The notes under the pieces: generated by a model
Seen by the model: the letters and a program-made list of their open reading frames with translations, nothing else
Told to the model about the DNA's origin: nothing
Databases searched by the model: none
Assembly (NCBI GenBank): GCA_002418865.1
Contig: DIEY01000089.1
Coordinates: 61,612 to 122,243 of the forward strand
Origin: Bacteroidales bacterium UBA5762
Lineage (GTDB): Bacteria > Bacteroidota > Bacteroidia > Bacteroidales > TTA-H9
DNA: 60,632 bases
Reading direction: 5' to 3'
Shown: piece after piece, positions 19,101-27,498 of the stretch
Layout: the number at the start of each line of letters is the position of its first letter
Numbering within the stretch: position 1 is the first letter of the stretch
Translations under genes and position numbers: made by a program

Positions 19101-19251
19101 ATTAGGAATTTCTATTATCGGAGGATTGTTTTTCTCTATGCTTATCTCTCTGATCATCGTGCCAGTAATTTACAGTTTATTTGCTCATGCGAAAAAGAGA
19201 AGAGAAGAAAACAATAAAGCCGCCCAGGAATTATTCCTCCCTTCCGAATAA
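16108..19251 (+). CDS. RND family efflux pump inner membrane transporter (AcrB/MdtB-like)
   Basis: Proton-driven inner membrane pump of the tripartite efflux complex. It has 1047 residues, the standard length, with 12 membrane helices and two large periplasmic loops. The proton relay residues are present: the Asp-Asp pair in GMVVDDAIVVLEN near residue 400 and the Lys in VGIAVKNSIVLVDF near 936. The N-terminus (SVRKPVTTIMIFVAVIVLGV) and the GFR-like PGFRDVTISRDKDRLEIQV segment fit the multidrug (HAE1) rather than heavy-metal (CzcA) branch. Substrates cannot be told from sequence. Confidence 0.95.
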   Translation: MSIYSESVRKPVTTIMIFVAVIVLGVFSLVNLPIDLMPDMDIPAMSVITFYPGASAEDIEVNVTKPLENQLNSLQNLKKVTSTSKDNISFILIEFEYGTNMDQSSNDVRDLLSLVENTLPEDAEKPTLFKFNSSMIPVVIYGVTAKESYPALEKIIDERITERLSRIDGVGAVTVMGKPIRIVDVRVDPRKLDSYGLTLEQVGNAIGAENLALPAGRMEVGQMEFPIRTNGEFKNSDVVKDIVVSKSSAGLVYLRDVAQVKDTLKHIYVDERIDGEVGVRLMVQKQSGANTVQIANLVRERMDELSKELPSDVKIVNIIDTSEFIQSSINNLSETLLYAFIFVTLVVFIFLGRWRSTFIILLTIPVSLIAAFIFLYAIGGTLNIISLSALAIAIGMVVDDAIVVLENITKHIERGSNPMEAAVFATREVGLAVVASTLVIVAVFFPLTLMTGLTGVVFRQLGWIVSITITISTLAALSLTPMLSSRILKSNLYYNYHPNKLLNAVTRFWGRFDNWYAKSLSYALRHKKLILSAGFVLFVGSLFLLNFIRSEFMPEQDNGRIGINIEIPQGVRIDESKKLARDFENVIRQKYPEIELISTSIGIDEEGSMASAIQKAGSYIITMTIRLSSVEERSRSVFEIVDSLRNDLTKYPIIASSYVSVGGSRNQMAATAMGGGGNNVVVNIFGYDINKTNYIADQISSYMKTQPGFRDVTISRDKDRLEIQVIPDRTKLAQLGMNTAMLSSAIRNRVLGFTATKYREEGNEYDVIVKYNDDNLVSIDDIRNITFRGPQGNLVRVNDVAEVREVYTTPNIEHENKTRVVRVEASLSGTDLGKATNMINSRLKTLDIPPEIFVEISGAAKDMADTFRDLGLLFILIMVLTYIVMASQFESMREPFIIMFSIPFAITGVLIALAITNTSINIISGIGIVTLVGIAVKNSIVLVDFINLLVSRGYSIKDAIIAGGRSRLRPILMTSFTTLLGMLPLAISQGEGSEIWRPLGISIIGGLFFSMLISLIIVPVIYSLFAHAKKRREENNKAAQELFLPSE

Positions 19252-19262
19252 AGTCTAATTTC

Positions 19263-19300
19263 AGGTGTTGGTGCTTATTTTTCGAGCACTGACACCTTTT
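19263..19300 (+). terminator. Hairpin after the RND pump gene
   Basis: A 13-bp stem with two G-T wobbles (19263-19275 with 19285-19297) and a 9-nt loop is followed by TTTTCTC. It lies between the pump gene and the PII-like gene and may be a partial terminator that lets a fraction of transcripts continue. Confidence 0.65.
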
Positions 19301-19320
19301 CTCATTAAAAAATAAAAAAA

Positions 19321-19614
19321 ATGAAAGCAGTATTTATCGTTTTTAATCAGGCAATTACCGATAAAGTGGAGAATGCCTTAGAATTAGCTCAAATTAAAGG
19401 CTTTAGTAAATGGAACGAAATGGCTGGCTCGGGTTCTAATGAAGGTGAGCCTCACTTGGGTTCTCATACTTGGCCGGCCCTAAATTCAGGTATTCTTATC
19501 GTTTTAGAAGACGAAAAAGTTAAAACTCTGCTCAATTTAGTCGAACAAATCAATAAAATAGCAGAAACTCAAGGTATACATGCCTTCGTCTGGAATATAG
19601 AAACTATGGTTTAG
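19321..19614 (+). CDS. Small PII-like protein encoded after an RND pump
   Basis: It has 97 residues. The beta-alpha-beta pattern (KAVFIVFNQAITDKVENALE; GILIVLEDEKVKTLLNLVEQ; HAFVWNIETMV) resembles the ferredoxin-like fold of the PII/GlnB superfamily. The segment at about 33-55 would be the T-loop position and carries GSGSNEGEPHLGSHTWP with two histidines (H45, H49). No PROSITE-type PII uridylylation tyrosine is seen. Small PII-like proteins (for example the DUF3240 type) are found beside RND pumps in other bacteria, so a sensing or modulating role for this pump is plausible but inferred. Confidence 0.6.
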   Translation: MKAVFIVFNQAITDKVENALELAQIKGFSKWNEMAGSGSNEGEPHLGSHTWPALNSGILIVLEDEKVKTLLNLVEQINKIAETQGIHAFVWNIETMV

Positions 19615-19656
19615 TGGTTTAGTTAACAAATCAAACTAAACTGTATCAACATTCTG

Positions 19657-19700
19657 ACAAACCACCTATAGCTATACATGCTAAGGTGGTTTGTTATATT
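19657..19700 (+). terminator. Intrinsic terminator closing the efflux operon
   Basis: A perfect 11-bp stem (19657-19667 with 19684-19694, ACAAACCACCT/AGGTGGTTTGT) with a 16-nt loop is followed by TATATTTTTG. It ends transcription of the PII-like gene just before the methyltransferase gene at 19712. Confidence 0.8.
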
Positions 19701-19711
19701 TTTGAAATTCC

Positions 19712-21124
19712 ATGAGCCGTAAACAGAAGAAACGAAAAATTGCACGCCATTTGGAAATAATGGGCATACATCCTTCAGGAAAAGGTTGGACATTATTTCA
19801 AGGGAGGAAGGTTTTTATCCCAAACACCATAACTGGCGAAATCATTTCGGGAGAGATTGTATATGGAGGTTCGGAATTTTTAAGCGGAATTCTAATAGAA
19901 ATAGAAAAACAGCACCCCTACAGGCGAGAACCTGTTTGTAAACATTTCAAGCTTTGTGGCGGATGTTTATGGCAGCATATTCAATATCCATATCAATTGC
20001 AATTGAAAAGTCAAATTCTTGACGAAGCCTTGAATTATAAGGGAATACCCTTTAAAGAAATTAAACCAATAATTCCCTCAGAAAATGAATTCTTTTATAG
20101 GAATCAGCTAACATTCTCATTCTCATCACAAAGATGGTTCTATGATGAAGAAGGGAAGATTGATGATGCAAAAGAGCGACTAGCAGTTGGCTTCAATGTT
20201 GCACAACTAAGCAATAGAATTGTAGATATTACCGAGTGTTACCTTCAACCAGAACCTTCCGTTTCCATAGCACAACAAGCGAAAAAAATAGCTCAAGACT
20301 TAAATATTTCATTTTTTAATTTCAAGAATGGAAGTGGTACGCTCCGTACTCTTGAAATCCTGCAAGATAGTACGCAAAATGTGATAGTAATGATTGGTTT
20401 TGCCTCTCAGCCGGATGAAGCAGCTTTTCGTTTTCTCGAACATCTGTTAACAAATATGCCAGGTGTGAAATCGGTATTCTGGAAGGTCTATTCCAATCCT
20501 TTCAAGGCTTTTGGTGAAATGGAGGTTCATTGTTTTGATGGCAAAGATCGACTTCTTAGAATAAATAATATCGATGGATTTAGCTTCAGGGTAAGTCCCC
20601 AAAGTTTTTTTCAAACCAATCGTTTTATAGCGCCAAAACTTTTCCGTTATGTGATGCAGAAGGCCGAAGTGAAAGCAGATGATACGGTTTATGACTTATA
20701 TTGTGGAACGGGGATTTTAGGAATTTTTTTGGCAAAACAAGCCAAAAAAGTAATAGGGATAGAGTTTTCACCGGCAGCTGTAGAAGACGCCAAAGAAAAT
20801 GCCATCCTGAATGGAGTTCATAATTGCACTTTCGTTCAGGGAGATGTATTGTCCACCTTAACTCTTGACTTCATTAAAAAATATGGGCATCCCAATGTGG
20901 TCATTCTCGACCCTCCTCGCTCAGGTACACTTATCGAGATAAAAAAAATACTCTTATCCGAATCTCCCGAGAAGATCATTTATGTGAGTTGCAATCCTCA
21001 GGCTCTGGCTCGTGACCTTCAAATGCTTATATCAAAATACGAAATTGAAGAAATTCAACCTATCGACATGTTTCCGCAAACCCCTCATATAGAAAGTGTT
21101 GTCGTCCTTAATTTAAAAAAATAA
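19712..21124 (+). CDS. rlmD: 23S rRNA (uracil-5-)-methyltransferase, RlmD/RumA type
   Basis: SAM-dependent enzyme that makes 5-methyluridine in 23S rRNA (or possibly tRNA). It has 470 residues: a TRAM-like domain at about 10-65, four cysteines for a 4Fe-4S cluster (C76, C82, C85 and C176), and the methyltransferase domain. The latter has YDLYCGTGILGIFLAKQAKK (SAM site), LDPPRSG, and the catalytic Cys427 in YVSCNPQALARDL. The position modified (U1939 or another) and the exact RlmD/RlmC/TrmA-like class need comparison. It stands alone after the efflux operon terminator. Confidence 0.88.
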   Translation: MSRKQKKRKIARHLEIMGIHPSGKGWTLFQGRKVFIPNTITGEIISGEIVYGGSEFLSGILIEIEKQHPYRREPVCKHFKLCGGCLWQHIQYPYQLQLKSQILDEALNYKGIPFKEIKPIIPSENEFFYRNQLTFSFSSQRWFYDEEGKIDDAKERLAVGFNVAQLSNRIVDITECYLQPEPSVSIAQQAKKIAQDLNISFFNFKNGSGTLRTLEILQDSTQNVIVMIGFASQPDEAAFRFLEHLLTNMPGVKSVFWKVYSNPFKAFGEMEVHCFDGKDRLLRINNIDGFSFRVSPQSFFQTNRFIAPKLFRYVMQKAEVKADDTVYDLYCGTGILGIFLAKQAKKVIGIEFSPAAVEDAKENAILNGVHNCTFVQGDVLSTLTLDFIKKYGHPNVVILDPPRSGTLIEIKKILLSESPEKIIYVSCNPQALARDLQMLISKYEIEEIQPIDMFPQTPHIESVVVLNLKK

Positions 21125-21164
21125 AATTCTTCTTCATTGACTTGAGTCTATAGAAATTCTTGCC

Positions 21165-22568
21165 TCAATTGTGTTTTATCATCAAGGGTTGGGGTAATGG
21201 TGCGACGTTGAGCTGCAATGCATCGAAGGATGGGCATTGATAAACATCATACACAGTAACTGAGATAGTTCCGGCCTGATTTGTTGTAAAATATCTTTGG
21301 CTACTTCCATCCTGCCATAGATAAGTACGATAACCCTCACCTGCATCAAATGTAATAAATTGACCTTCACAAATTATGGTATCACTTCCAATATCCACAG
21401 GGTTCCAGTCAGCAATATCCACTCTCACCGAATCAACCTGAGTCCCCGAGCAAGATGTAGAAGAATAATAAAAAATAAAATTTTCGAGGGGTTCTATTTC
21501 TCCATCATACGCTGGAACGATATGGATAAAATTAGAGAGTTCACTGGGTGGGATAAATATACTGTCACTAATAAAATTGCAATCAACTCCGTTGGTAGCT
21601 GTGCCCCTTATGCTATCAAATACAAGCCAAACAGTATCGGGCTGCACCATAGGGAGGGAAACCACTAAATCAACAAACGAACAGCCTTCTACTGCCACTG
21701 CCTGTCCTGCAGCAGTAGAATATTGTGGGGTAATGGTTATACCTGGACTACTAAAACTACCTGCCTCAAGAAAAACACCTGTATCCAGTGAACTATCCAA
21801 GGCATCGGCAATAGCCAATTTGAGGTGATAAGTCTGACAAGGAACTACAACAGCCATTGCCGTAAAAACAACAGTATAAGCATCATATTCTATACTCGTA
21901 CCCGATTCGCAATTATCAATCAGATATTCACAATTTATACAGGAATTCCCCTTGGGACAATCACCATAATCATTCCCAAAATTGATGTTATACATGCTCA
22001 CTGCTAAATTAGTACCTGGAATAAGAGCGATGTTTTCGTTATTATAACTTCCTCCCATAGGATTTGGACCGCTAATAAAGAAGGCAAAAATATCATTGTA
22101 TGAAGTAACATATTGATGATATTCTTCCGATCCAAAGACATATCTAAAAACTATGGTATCATAATATGGAGTGAAATCGAATTCTAGGATACAGGCGTCA
22201 TTAGTATTCACGCCTGCAAGACTGGTAAGCATAGGATCGCCAGGGTTGCCTGCACCATAACCTGCACTTGAATTATTATTAGGGCCTTGAGCTAAAAGAG
22301 CATTCCCACTGGTAAGAACGATTCCACTATCGATGCCAATATCGGGTAAACCTCCATTAAATTTTCCAGCCTGCCAGATATTAGGATTGCTTGACGATTG
22401 CAGTCCACTTCCCGTTATATTGCTTATGGTTACTCCTTGCCCCAGCAGCATTTGAACTAACTCATTGGCATTATGTCCCACACTCACTTCTATCTGAGCT
22501 TTTGAGTAAATAAAAGTAAAAAAGAATACAGGAAATAAAATAATTTTAGAAAAGGCAGAGGCTTTCAC
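21165..22568 (-). CDS. Choice-of-anchor L domain surface protein, apparently truncated
   Basis: Exported protein of 467 residues with a signal peptide (SKIILFPVFFFTFIYSKAQ). The choice-of-anchor L pattern follows: NELVQMLLGQGVTISNITGS, GIVLTSGNALLAQGPNN, and FRYVFGSEEYHQYVTSYND. A PKD-like module sits near the end (DIGSDTIICEGQFITFDAGE). Relatives are usually much longer and end in a gliding-motility/T9SS C-terminal domain; here the frame stops right after NVAPLPQP with none. I place the start at GTG 22568 because a TAnnTTTG element overlaps the farther TTG (22589). Function is unknown, and export to the surface without a sorting tail is doubtful. Confidence 0.75.
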   Translation of the reverse strand: MKASAFSKIILFPVFFFTFIYSKAQIEVSVGHNANELVQMLLGQGVTISNITGSGLQSSSNPNIWQAGKFNGGLPDIGIDSGIVLTSGNALLAQGPNNNSSAGYGAGNPGDPMLTSLAGVNTNDACILEFDFTPYYDTIVFRYVFGSEEYHQYVTSYNDIFAFFISGPNPMGGSYNNENIALIPGTNLAVSMYNINFGNDYGDCPKGNSCINCEYLIDNCESGTSIEYDAYTVVFTAMAVVVPCQTYHLKLAIADALDSSLDTGVFLEAGSFSSPGITITPQYSTAAGQAVAVEGCSFVDLVVSLPMVQPDTVWLVFDSIRGTATNGVDCNFISDSIFIPPSELSNFIHIVPAYDGEIEPLENFIFYYSSTSCSGTQVDSVRVDIADWNPVDIGSDTIICEGQFITFDAGEGYRTYLWQDGSSQRYFTTNQAGTISVTVYDVYQCPSFDALQLNVAPLPQPLMIKHN

Positions 22569-22586
22569 ATGAACACATTTTAAATG

Positions 22587-22594
22587 CAAATATA
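22587..22594 (-). promoter_or_regulatory. Candidate -7 element TATATTTG for the anchor-L protein
   Basis: Minus-strand TATATTTG matches TAnnTTTG. It overlaps the most distant possible TTG start of the gene, which means the true start must lie downstream (GTG at 22568 is the first suitable in-frame codon). Confidence 0.5.
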
Positions 22595-22652
22595 TGTGAA
22601 AAGGCTTAAAAATCTTTGCTTTTTAAAACTAAGGAAGATAAATCGATATAGA

Positions 22653-24767
22653 TTATCTCTTTTGGACGATTGCGGCATTCCAGTCGCGAACAATCCGTAC
22701 TGATTCGAGCAGATAAGGGTCAGTGCGTAAGCCCTTCGTCCATTTTTTCAAAATATTGATTTTAGTAGTATCAGAGCCAATTCTTTGCAAATCAACAGAA
22801 AGTGGAGTAGATTTCAGGCTTAAGGTATCTTTCATCAGTTTATCGAAAGCCTTTGATTGTTCAAGGTTTTCATCATTCTGACGTTTAAAATCTTCCATCA
22901 TCAATGGAATCAGAGTTTTATCTCTACGCGTTTTAATTTGCCTGGCATGTTCATCGAGCATTTGAAAACGTTTGTCATTTTTTATTCTGTCATTGCTTCT
23001 CTTTTTCAAACTGGTAAAAAGATATTCATTATTAAACGTAGAATAATTAGCGGCATTCACTTGTGTCCATTCCATAGGATATTTCAGTTCACTTTCTCCT
23101 ATTTCGAGATAAGTATAAGGATCACTCATAATGATGTCGGGTGTAACACCCTTGAGTTGAGTAGAACCCCCATCGATGCGGTAGAATTTCTGTATTGTAA
23201 GTTTAAGTGAGCCGAGGGGTTTTACTTCGTCGAAACCGCGTGCCAAATCATCGAGATTAAAAAATCGTTGAACTGTTCCTTTCCCGAAGGTCTTTGAAGT
23301 TCCTGTAATAATAGCTCGATGATAATCTTGTAGTGCTGCAGCTAAAATTTCGGAAGCCGATGCACTTATAGGATTAACCATAATGACTAATGGCCCTTCA
23401 TAAACGATACCAGGCTGAGGATCTCCATATACTCTTGGGTTACCCATGCGACCTTTTACCTGAACAACTGGTCCCTGATCGATAAAAATACCGGCAATCT
23501 CTATAGCATCTTGGAGTGAACCACCTCCATTGCCTCTAAGGTCAATAATAATTCCTTGCACACCAGCATTCTTTAACTTTTCAACTTCCTGAAGCATATC
23601 ACGTGAAGAGCTTCGACCATTAGGATCCTCAAAATTGGCATAAAAAGAAGGCAAGAAAATATAACCGACTTTGCCTCCAGTAAGCGTATCCTCAACTATA
23701 GCCGATTTGGCATAAGTTTCCTCTATAATTACTATATCGCGTTGGATAGCAATTTCCTTTTCTACTCCATTCAATTTCCGTACGGTAAGTTTTACAATAG
23801 TGCCCTTTTTCCCTCGGATAAGTTGTACAGCCTTATCTACCCGCCAATCGGTAATATCAACTGGTTCACCACTTTCCTGAGCCACTTTGATAATCTTATC
23901 ATTCACCTCGAGCTCGCCCTGTTTCCATGCAGGACCTCCTGGTACTATACTTACTACTGTAATATACCCGTCTTTCGATTGCAGTGTAGCTCCAATGCCT
24001 TCGAGTTGACCAGAAAATTGAATGTCGAAATCTTCCTTATCCTTGGGAGGAAAATAATTTGTATGTGGATCGAAAACACTGACAAGACAATTTAAATAGT
24101 CGGCAAAGCGGTCGGCTTTTTCAAGCTTGTTCATTTCGTGAAACCAATCTGCATATCTTTTATTAATTTTTTCTCTGGCCTCGGTTTCCAATTGATCGAG
24201 AGTTTTAGGAGTAAAACTGGTATCGGCACGGGCTATTGCTTTTTCTTGCTGCTCCATTTTATCGGTGAGCCAGTTGAGTACCTCATATTTTAACATTTGC
24301 TCCCAGGCCTTTCTCAGCTCCTCATCATTCTTGGGATATTGACGTTTATCAGGATCCATCTCGATATATTCTTCCTCCTCGAAGTTAAAAGGTTGTTTCA
24401 AAATATCAGGATAAAAATCCTCAATCTGTTGCAAGCGTTTCTGAAGAATATGATAAGCCAGTTCAAAAAAGTTGGTATTATAATCCTTAAACTCATTATC
24501 CAGTTGAAGTTCATATTTTTTCATCTCGGCCATGTCTTCTTCGGTGAAGAATCTTTTTAAAGGATCGAGTTGTTCGATGAATAAATTATAAACTTTCTCC
24601 GAATATTCATCGTCAATAGCGACAGGGTTAAAATGGCCTTCTTCTACCGAGCGTTTGAGCAAGTCCATCAAAACAAGATTCTTTTTCTGCTCGTCGACCT
24701 GAGCCCTACAACCAGGTAGTATCCAAATAAGTAATACGATTAAAATTACTGATTTAAGGTATTTCAT
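22653..24767 (-). CDS. prc: Carboxy-terminal processing (tail-specific) protease Prc, lipoprotein
   Basis: Periplasmic S41 serine protease with a Ser/Lys dyad. It has 704 residues. A lipoprotein signal ends in LPGC (Cys20), followed by a helical N-terminal domain (about 25-230), a PDZ domain (about 240-330, LEGIGATLQSKDGYITVVSI), the protease core and a C-terminal helical domain. The catalytic Ser is in NPISASASEILAA near residue 470 and the Lys in TFGKGTVQRF near 495. It likely trims or degrades envelope proteins. Neighbours are not functionally linked. Confidence 0.93.
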   Translation of the reverse strand: MKYLKSVILIVLLIWILPGCRAQVDEQKKNLVLMDLLKRSVEEGHFNPVAIDDEYSEKVYNLFIEQLDPLKRFFTEEDMAEMKKYELQLDNEFKDYNTNFFELAYHILQKRLQQIEDFYPDILKQPFNFEEEEYIEMDPDKRQYPKNDEELRKAWEQMLKYEVLNWLTDKMEQQEKAIARADTSFTPKTLDQLETEAREKINKRYADWFHEMNKLEKADRFADYLNCLVSVFDPHTNYFPPKDKEDFDIQFSGQLEGIGATLQSKDGYITVVSIVPGGPAWKQGELEVNDKIIKVAQESGEPVDITDWRVDKAVQLIRGKKGTIVKLTVRKLNGVEKEIAIQRDIVIIEETYAKSAIVEDTLTGGKVGYIFLPSFYANFEDPNGRSSSRDMLQEVEKLKNAGVQGIIIDLRGNGGGSLQDAIEIAGIFIDQGPVVQVKGRMGNPRVYGDPQPGIVYEGPLVIMVNPISASASEILAAALQDYHRAIITGTSKTFGKGTVQRFFNLDDLARGFDEVKPLGSLKLTIQKFYRIDGGSTQLKGVTPDIIMSDPYTYLEIGESELKYPMEWTQVNAANYSTFNNEYLFTSLKKRSNDRIKNDKRFQMLDEHARQIKTRRDKTLIPLMMEDFKRQNDENLEQSKAFDKLMKDTLSLKSTPLSVDLQRIGSDTTKINILKKWTKGLRTDPYLLESVRIVRDWNAAIVQKR

Positions 24768-24837
24768 CTTACTAAGAAAAAAAATTGATTAAGAATATCT
24801 TCACCAACAAATAAGTCAGTCAGAAGTTTAAAATTTG

Positions 24838-24845
24838 CAAATGTA
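24838..24845 (-). promoter_or_regulatory. Candidate -7 element TACATTTG for prc
   Basis: Minus-strand TACATTTG matches TAnnTTTG and lies 70 bp before the prc start codon, in the gap after the terminator of the upstream T9SS cargo gene. Confidence 0.5.
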
Positions 24846-24911
24846 TAAAGAAAAACGGGATGGCGTTAAAAGTATTACAAAAAGAAATGCTAAAGTTTAG
24901 TTAAAAAGCAC

Positions 24912-24945
24912 AAAAAAACCGCCCCTATATAAAAGCAGGGGCGGT
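24912..24945 (-). terminator. Intrinsic terminator of the T9SS cargo gene
   Basis: A GC-rich 9-bp stem (24918-24926 with 24937-24945, ACCGCCCCT/AGGGGCGGT) with a 10-nt loop is followed in the minus direction by TTTTTT. It is located 25 bp after the stop codon at 24971. Confidence 0.85.
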
Positions 24946-24970
24946 AAATTATAGTTCGGATAAAAGAATC

Positions 24971-27403
24971 CTACCTTTTAATGAATTTGATGTTGGAAAT
25001 CCCCTCAGGGGTAATAGTTTGCAAATAATAGATTCCTTGAGGCAAATCACTAACATTGATACGTTTTTCAATGCCTTTGTAGAGCAATTGACCTGCAATA
25101 TTCATAATCCTAATCTCAGTGATTTGATGGTTAGTGATTACATTGATATAATCCTGAGCTGGGTTAGGATAGGTTAACACGGCCAATTTATTCATATCGT
25201 TTATGCCTACTGATACCGAAAGAGCACAGGACACATCAACTGAAGGAGAATCGGGGTCATTGCTCAGAATGCGTACAATTCCCTCATAAATACCCAAAGG
25301 CTGGTCGGTAGCATCGAAGGTAACATCGAGAGTTTGAGAACCTGAAGGAGCAATAGTTCCAGTAGTAGGAGCTACGCTAAGCCATTGATTGAAAGGTTCG
25401 CCCTCGAGATTTGCACGTATATTCCAGTTATAAGGCAGCGAAGGATTACTGCTTAAGTGACTCCAACCAACACCAGTGCTAAGGAAATCGCCGTAAGGAT
25501 GATTTGGACCGGCATCGGTGCCTGGAATATAAATTCCAGTTGTATTTTGCGTAAATTGATACCCTACCCAAATATCTTCACCTGTAATTAGTACTGGAGT
25601 ATTCAGAATAATATGTTCCCATCCACCACCCATTGGAGTGAAAGTTTGAGAATAGATAAGAGGGCCGGGCTCGTAGGTTGTTCCCATTCCATAGATTTTC
25701 ACTGTCATCTCATTACTGCCACTAGGATTCAGATCGTTGATATAAACATCTACCGAAGTAAGTTCCATGCCAGCATAGGGTGAAGTCATAGTATACGGGA
25801 ACATAGCAGCTACTGTAACGGTTATAGGTGCACTGCTCCAACCTATAGCAGAGGCATTATCTCCGTCATAATGCAATACGACAGTGGCATCGGTGGCAGG
25901 AGCCCCTCCATTCAATACAGGGCCAGCAATGGCATTGCTCAATACAGCTGATTGTTGAATTTCGGATACTTTACCAGAGATTTTACCTGAATTTAAAATT
26001 ACTAATGCATCGAAATTCAAATCGAGCGTACCACTGTTAGTTATGGTAATCTGTTGAGTAATGGTGGTATTGGGTTCCAAATAAGCGTTTAAGGAAGTGG
26101 GATTAACTTCGATATTGGCTTCTGGAATTGAACCATAAGCAGCAAAAACAACATCATCGAAGAAATATTTAGGCGTCTCACCTGTTTGGGCACCCGCAAA
26201 AAAGTCTACACCTCCAAGTTGGTTAGTTCCAGTAGTAGAACTTGCTTGATAGCTAAAAGGCCATTCGCCCAACAACACATTATTCACCCAAAGTTTAATC
26301 CAGTCATTATCGATGTCAATATCATGTTCTACTTTAAACCAAGCAGCCTTAGGATAAGTAAACGTAACGGTGTTGCCTCCGTACTCAAGCGAACCACTGC
26401 CATCGGCATTGAAATAAATCTCGAAAGCCCATTCAGTGCCAGGAGACTGGAAGTGTTGAATATTGTAATAACCAGCCTTCTCATTCTCAACATACATATA
26501 CCATGAAAGGTTGTAATGACCTGTTGTTTTATTGCCAAGCTTTAAAATAAGGTCAGTTGGGCCACCTGTTTCATCTACCCGAGCAGAATTGGCAGGGCTA
26601 TTGGCAAAAGCATTGTCCACTAAAGCATCTTCACCCGTTCCTGGGGCATTGCTCCAAGTTGTAAACCACTCGGGATCATTTACGGCGACATAACTTCCTA
26701 CTGTCCAAGCATCGAAGTTTTGGCTGTAAAGAATTGTAGGAGCAACTTCGAATGTAACATCATCAAACCAATATTGTGGAGTTTCACCTGTTTGAGCACC
26801 TGCAAAAAAGTCAACCCCTCCCAATTGGTTTGTACCAGTGGTTGAGCTTGCCTGATAACTAAATGGCCACTGATGAACGAGCACTCCGTTGACATAAAGT
26901 TTTATCAGGTCGTTATCAATGTCAATTTCATGATACACCTTAAACCAAGTAGCTTTAGGATAGGTAAAGTTAATAGTATTGCCTCCTGCATTAAGAGTAC
27001 CACTACCATCGGTATTGAAATAAATCTCGAAAGCCCATTCAGTGCCAGGAGATTGAAAGTGCTGGATGTTGTAATAACCAGCTTTGCCATTATCGACAAA
27101 CATATACCAACCCAAGTTATATGAACCGGCAGTTTTATTCCCCAGTTTTAAAATCAGGTCAGTAGCACCACCAGTTTCGTCAACGAGAACCGATTGAGCT
27201 CCTGAGTTAGCATGCGTATTCGAAATGATACCGTCTTCACCCGAACCTGGATTGTTACTCCAGGTAGTCCACCAATCGGGATTTTGAGCTGCAAGATACC
27301 CGCCTAAGGTATAAGATTCGAAATCATCGCTATAAGGCGGGGTTTGAGCAAATGCTCCTAAAATCAGGAACATTGCAACGATAAAAGAATACAATTTTTT
27401 CAT
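24971..27403 (-). CDS. Secreted protein with type IX secretion sorting domain and a duplicated beta-rich domain
   Basis: Large extracellular or surface protein of 810 residues with a signal peptide at 1-19. Two tandem copies of a beta-rich, probably concanavalin/LamG-like domain occupy about 24-218 and 226-420, offset by 202 residues. A choice-of-anchor-D-like segment (IEVNPTSLNAYLEPNTTITQ) and a variable middle part follow. The last 65 residues are a Por/T9SS type A tail (LTYPNPAQDYINVITNHQ, LPQGIYYLQT, KFIKR). Substrate or role is unknown. It is monocistronic, with a clear promoter upstream and a terminator downstream. Confidence 0.85.
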   Translation of the reverse strand: MKKLYSFIVAMFLILGAFAQTPPYSDDFESYTLGGYLAAQNPDWWTTWSNNPGSGEDGIISNTHANSGAQSVLVDETGGATDLILKLGNKTAGSYNLGWYMFVDNGKAGYYNIQHFQSPGTEWAFEIYFNTDGSGTLNAGGNTINFTYPKATWFKVYHEIDIDNDLIKLYVNGVLVHQWPFSYQASSTTGTNQLGGVDFFAGAQTGETPQYWFDDVTFEVAPTILYSQNFDAWTVGSYVAVNDPEWFTTWSNAPGTGEDALVDNAFANSPANSARVDETGGPTDLILKLGNKTTGHYNLSWYMYVENEKAGYYNIQHFQSPGTEWAFEIYFNADGSGSLEYGGNTVTFTYPKAAWFKVEHDIDIDNDWIKLWVNNVLLGEWPFSYQASSTTGTNQLGGVDFFAGAQTGETPKYFFDDVVFAAYGSIPEANIEVNPTSLNAYLEPNTTITQQITITNSGTLDLNFDALVILNSGKISGKVSEIQQSAVLSNAIAGPVLNGGAPATDATVVLHYDGDNASAIGWSSAPITVTVAAMFPYTMTSPYAGMELTSVDVYINDLNPSGSNEMTVKIYGMGTTYEPGPLIYSQTFTPMGGGWEHIILNTPVLITGEDIWVGYQFTQNTTGIYIPGTDAGPNHPYGDFLSTGVGWSHLSSNPSLPYNWNIRANLEGEPFNQWLSVAPTTGTIAPSGSQTLDVTFDATDQPLGIYEGIVRILSNDPDSPSVDVSCALSVSVGINDMNKLAVLTYPNPAQDYINVITNHQITEIRIMNIAGQLLYKGIEKRINVSDLPQGIYYLQTITPEGISNIKFIKR

Positions 27404-27439
27404 AGTTTTAGATTTTAGTTATACTTATGAATGCGGTTA

Positions 27440-27471
27440 CAAACTTAATATATTTTTTCATATTCCACAAA
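27440..27471 (-). promoter_or_regulatory. Bacteroidota promoter of the T9SS cargo gene
   Basis: Minus-strand -33 TTTG (27468-27471) and -7 TAAGTTTG (27440-27447), 20 bp apart, match TTTG-N(19 or so)-TAnnTTTG. The -7 element is 37 bp before the ATG. Confidence 0.7.
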
Positions 27472-27498
27472 ATATTTAAGAAAATTTTATTTTCTTGC

